Below are positions 5,472-7,167 of a DNA stretch of 7,167 bases, in pieces. Position 1 is the first letter of the stretch, and each line of letters opens with the position of its first letter. Source of the DNA: Deltaproteobacteria bacterium (lineage in GTDB: Bacteria; Desulfobacterota; Desulfobacteria; Desulfobacterales; ETH-SRB1). Under the pieces are notes generated by a model. It did not search any database. It saw only the letters and a program-made list of their open reading frames with translations, and was not told the origin of the DNA. Location of the stretch: positions 1-7,167 of the forward strand of contig JAUWQK010000077.1 of NCBI GenBank assembly GCA_030611115.1, in the 5' to 3' direction. The translations under genes were made by a program, and so were the position numbers.

Positions 5472-5794
5472 TTTTTTAAAGATCCTTCTGCTGCTTCGTT
5501 TTCAACTTTTTTTTCATCATTAGAGGAAGTTGGACTGTTTTTTGTATTGTTTTTTTGATCTGCCTTTATATCAACAGCGTCTTTTAGGCTTTCATTCATA
5601 TCCTCAAAAGTATCTTTAACATCTTTTAAATCGCTATTTATATCGATAGACTCTTTAAATTCATGTGTGGCTTTCTTGAATTCACCGATAGCTCTGCCAA
5701 GTGATTTTGCAAGATCAGGAAGTTTTTTGGGACCAATAACAATAAGCGCTACTGCCAAAATTATTAAAATTTCGGGCATACCTATGCCGAACAT
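5468..5794 (-). CDS. tatB: Twin-arginine translocase TatA/TatB-family subunit (TatB-like N-terminus)
   Basis: A small membrane-anchored partner of TatC. From the chosen ATG the protein is 108 residues: MFGIGMPE, one hydrophobic helix at about 9-20, the hinge G21-P22, then an amphipathic helix (KKLPDLAKSLGRAIGEFKKA) and an acidic, Lys-rich soluble tail. E8 and G21-P22 sit exactly where E. coli TatB has them, favouring TatB; the FKKA end of the amphipathic helix is TatA-like, so a TatA or dual role remains possible. Start choice: a longer frame opens at GTG 5803, but that lacks a ribosome site, whereas AGGTGAG lies just before the ATG at 5794 and that start gives the canonical family N-terminus. 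The gene overlaps tatC by 4 bp and follows mltA by 77 bp. Only one TatA/B-type gene is visible here; another may lie elsewhere. Confidence 0.9.
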   Translation of the reverse strand: MFGIGMPEILIILAVALIVIGPKKLPDLAKSLGRAIGEFKKATHEFKESIDINSDLKDVKDTFEDMNESLKDAVDIKADQKNNTKNSPTSSNDEKKVENEAAEGSLKK

Positions 5795-5841
5795 AATACT
5801 CACCTATAACATTTTTTAGATTTTAGATTTTGTGTTTAACG

Positions 5842-5869
5842 AAAATAACATCTCATCTTCTCTTATCAA
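5842..5869 (-). promoter_or_regulatory. Candidate internal promoter before tatB-tatC
   Basis: On the - strand, in the mltA-tatB gap, TTGATA (5869-5864, five of six matches to TTGACA) is followed after 16 nt by TATTTT (5847-5842, four of six), with a TG one base before the -10, as in extended -10 promoters. This could give tatBC expression independent of mltA. Chance AT-rich matches cannot be excluded. Confidence 0.3.
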
Positions 5870-5871
5870 AA

Positions 5872-7068
5872 TCAAGCTGGTTTAAGAACAAGAAAGTACA
5901 GCTTTCCATTGTGCTGCATGTGACCTGCCGCTAACTCAGCGTATGTACCGTTTCCCCAGAACAGATCCGCACGGCCAGGCCCGCGTATCGCCCCTCCTGT
6001 ATCATGATTCAGAACAAATCTGCTGAAAGTTATCCAATTATCAATTTTCCCATCGTCATTTATTAAAGGTTTTTCTGCTTCTATAAAAGCAAGGGCCGAC
6101 AAAGGAAATATTCTTCTGTCCAATGCTATCGACCTGCCAGGCGTCAATTTGACTCCAATACAACCCAAAGGGCCATCTTCCTCTATCTTGAAGAAAACAT
6201 AGCTGGGGTTAAAGTTTAAAATAGTTTTGATCTCTTCCGGATGTTCTTTTAAATATGCACGAATTTTTTGCATAGACATTTCTGATCTTTCTATTACCCC
6301 TTCTTCAATAAGCAATTTGCCTATGCTCCGGTATGGACGTCCGTTTGTTATATCATAATGGACATTAATTGTCTTTCCGTTATCAAAATAAATTTTTCCG
6401 GAACCCTGAACTTGAAGAAAAAAAAGATCAACCTGGTCTTTAATCCAGGCAATTTTTTCTGCATTACCTTTTAGAGCGTCTTTGCATTCTATTTCATCGC
6501 GTTCAAAGTAGGGAACAACTGTCCGGCCGGTATATCTTCCAATTATTTTTTTATTGTTTAAGTGCGGAATAAATAATGAAAGATCAACTGTAGTTAAATC
6601 GCAAGGACGTGCATAAATCGGGAATCTATATTCAGTGCTTTGCTCAAGGCTGCCTTGCAGAACAGGCTCATAATAACCTGTAAAAAGAACATGACCATTT
6701 GTGCCGCCGATTGATTTGTAAACAAGATAATTTGATTTAATAAACTTATTAAACTCATCTTTTGACGGCCTGGTCTGTATAAAATTCAGAAAATGCTCCA
6801 TGGACTTGATCATATGGGCGGCATTAAAGCTGTCTTTCCCGAATTTGAACTGCCTGGAAGAAGGCAACCTTTTTAGATATGAAATACTCTGCAAAATTCC
6901 ATTTTCCAACCTATCGCAGACCATATCATCTGAAAATTCAGGATACCTGCAAGAGGGAATTCTTTGCATTGCAAATTCATCTTTTAAAGGCGGATGTATT
7001 TTAAGAACAGAACATCCGGCTAAAAAAAAGAAATAAAACAGGGCAAAAAAGAATAATGAGTGTTTCAT
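5872..7068 (-). CDS. mltA: MltA-type membrane-bound lytic murein transglycosylase (lipoprotein)
   Basis: This enzyme cleaves the MurNAc-GlcNAc bond of peptidoglycan, forming 1,6-anhydro-MurNAc ends. The 398-residue protein starts with a lipoprotein signal: MKHS, a Phe-rich hydrophobic stretch, then the lipobox LAGC with lipidated C19; residue 20 is Ser, consistent with outer-membrane sorting. MltA signatures follow: FTGYYEP (129-135), RYTGR near 178-182, FLQVQGSG (217-224), NPSYVFF (287-293), LTPGRSIALD (308-317) and the 3D-domain motif DTGGAIRGPGRADLFWG (356-372). D356 corresponds to the catalytic aspartate of the family. Length and domain order are normal. The start overlaps the stop of the upstream gene by 4 bp (ATGA), which explains the lack of a clear Shine-Dalgarno. 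It probably shares a transcript with tatB-tatC; the link between them is envelope biology, not a known complex. Confidence 0.95.
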   Translation of the reverse strand: MKHSLFFFALFYFFFLAGCSVLKIHPPLKDEFAMQRIPSCRYPEFSDDMVCDRLENGILQSISYLKRLPSSRQFKFGKDSFNAAHMIKSMEHFLNFIQTRPSKDEFNKFIKSNYLVYKSIGGTNGHVLFTGYYEPVLQGSLEQSTEYRFPIYARPCDLTTVDLSLFIPHLNNKKIIGRYTGRTVVPYFERDEIECKDALKGNAEKIAWIKDQVDLFFLQVQGSGKIYFDNGKTINVHYDITNGRPYRSIGKLLIEEGVIERSEMSMQKIRAYLKEHPEEIKTILNFNPSYVFFKIEEDGPLGCIGVKLTPGRSIALDRRIFPLSALAFIEAEKPLINDDGKIDNWITFSRFVLNHDTGGAIRGPGRADLFWGNGTYAELAAGHMQHNGKLYFLVLKPA

Positions 7069-7166
7069 TTGCTGTTATCAATGTCGAGTTTACGTGCTTT
7101 CTTTTCAGCGGGCTCAATACGAACAATATCTTTATCGCCCGGCAGAGATATGCCAAGATCTTTGAA
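7065..7166 (-). CDS. 3' end of an unidentified gene (continues past the right edge)
   Basis: On the - strand, from the right edge, one frame stays open for 33 codons and ends at TGA 7067-7065: FKDLGISLPGDKDIVRIEPA, then a basic segment ending DIDNSK. The stop overlaps the mltA ATG in an ATGA arrangement identical to that at tatB/tatC, which supports real coding and coupled translation. The fragment is too short to name a family. The basic, charged end looks like a soluble C-terminal tail. Confidence 0.6.
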   Translation of the reverse strand, partial: FKDLGISLPGDKDIVRIEPAEKKARKLDIDNSK

Positions 7167-7167
7167 C

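Noticed and set aside
6800..7036. + strand 78-codon frame
   Set aside because: Antisense to the N-terminal part of mltA; no motifs.

Overview
The window looks like a chromosomal segment of a Gram-negative bacterium. kdsB (activation of the LPS sugar KDO), a lipoprotein of the MltA murein transglycosylase family and a tat operon all imply an outer membrane, a periplasm and a Tat system. Protein style, AT-rich intergenic DNA and several dispersed palindrome or short-period repeats remind me of Desulfobacterota (Desulfobacterales-like), but that placement is inference from memory and not tested here.

Layout. Positions 2-2120 (+ strand) hold three tightly packed genes: the 3' part of a DUF294-type putative nucleotidyltransferase (cut by the left edge), a DnaQ-type 3'-5' exonuclease, and a cysteine hydrolase of the isochorismatase superfamily. 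A 385-bp gene-free stretch (2121-2505) follows, with degenerate ACAGGAT-type repeats in both orientations and a possible promoter. It leads into kdsB (2506-3246, +). From 3241 to the right edge everything is on the - strand. In transcription order this is: the 3' end of an unidentified gene (right edge), mltA, a TatA/TatB-family gene, tatC, a repeat-rich gap (4418-4730), an unidentified single-pass coiled-coil membrane protein, a pair of 25-bp inverted palindromic repeats, and a small GIY-YIG nuclease-fold gene whose stop codon abuts that of kdsB.

How the genes work together. The first block pairs a putative signalling nucleotidyltransferase with an exonuclease, an arrangement I recall from other proteobacteria but whose role is not established. 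kdsB and the mltA-tatB-tatC block serve the cell envelope: LPS core sugar activation, peptidoglycan remodelling and export of folded proteins. The overlapping stop/start codons (unidentified gene/mltA and tatB/tatC, each a 4-bp ATGA overlap) argue for translational coupling.

The most unusual part is 3241-4700. A stand-alone GIY-YIG gene has a perfect inverted pair of 25-bp palindromes immediately upstream. A third, lone copy lies about 1.1 kb away and differs from the pair by a compensatory base-pair change in the stem. A separate field of 7-bp GCTAANN units in both orientations lies beside that lone copy. A GIY-YIG/palindrome mobile module is a hypothesis, not a demonstrated system.
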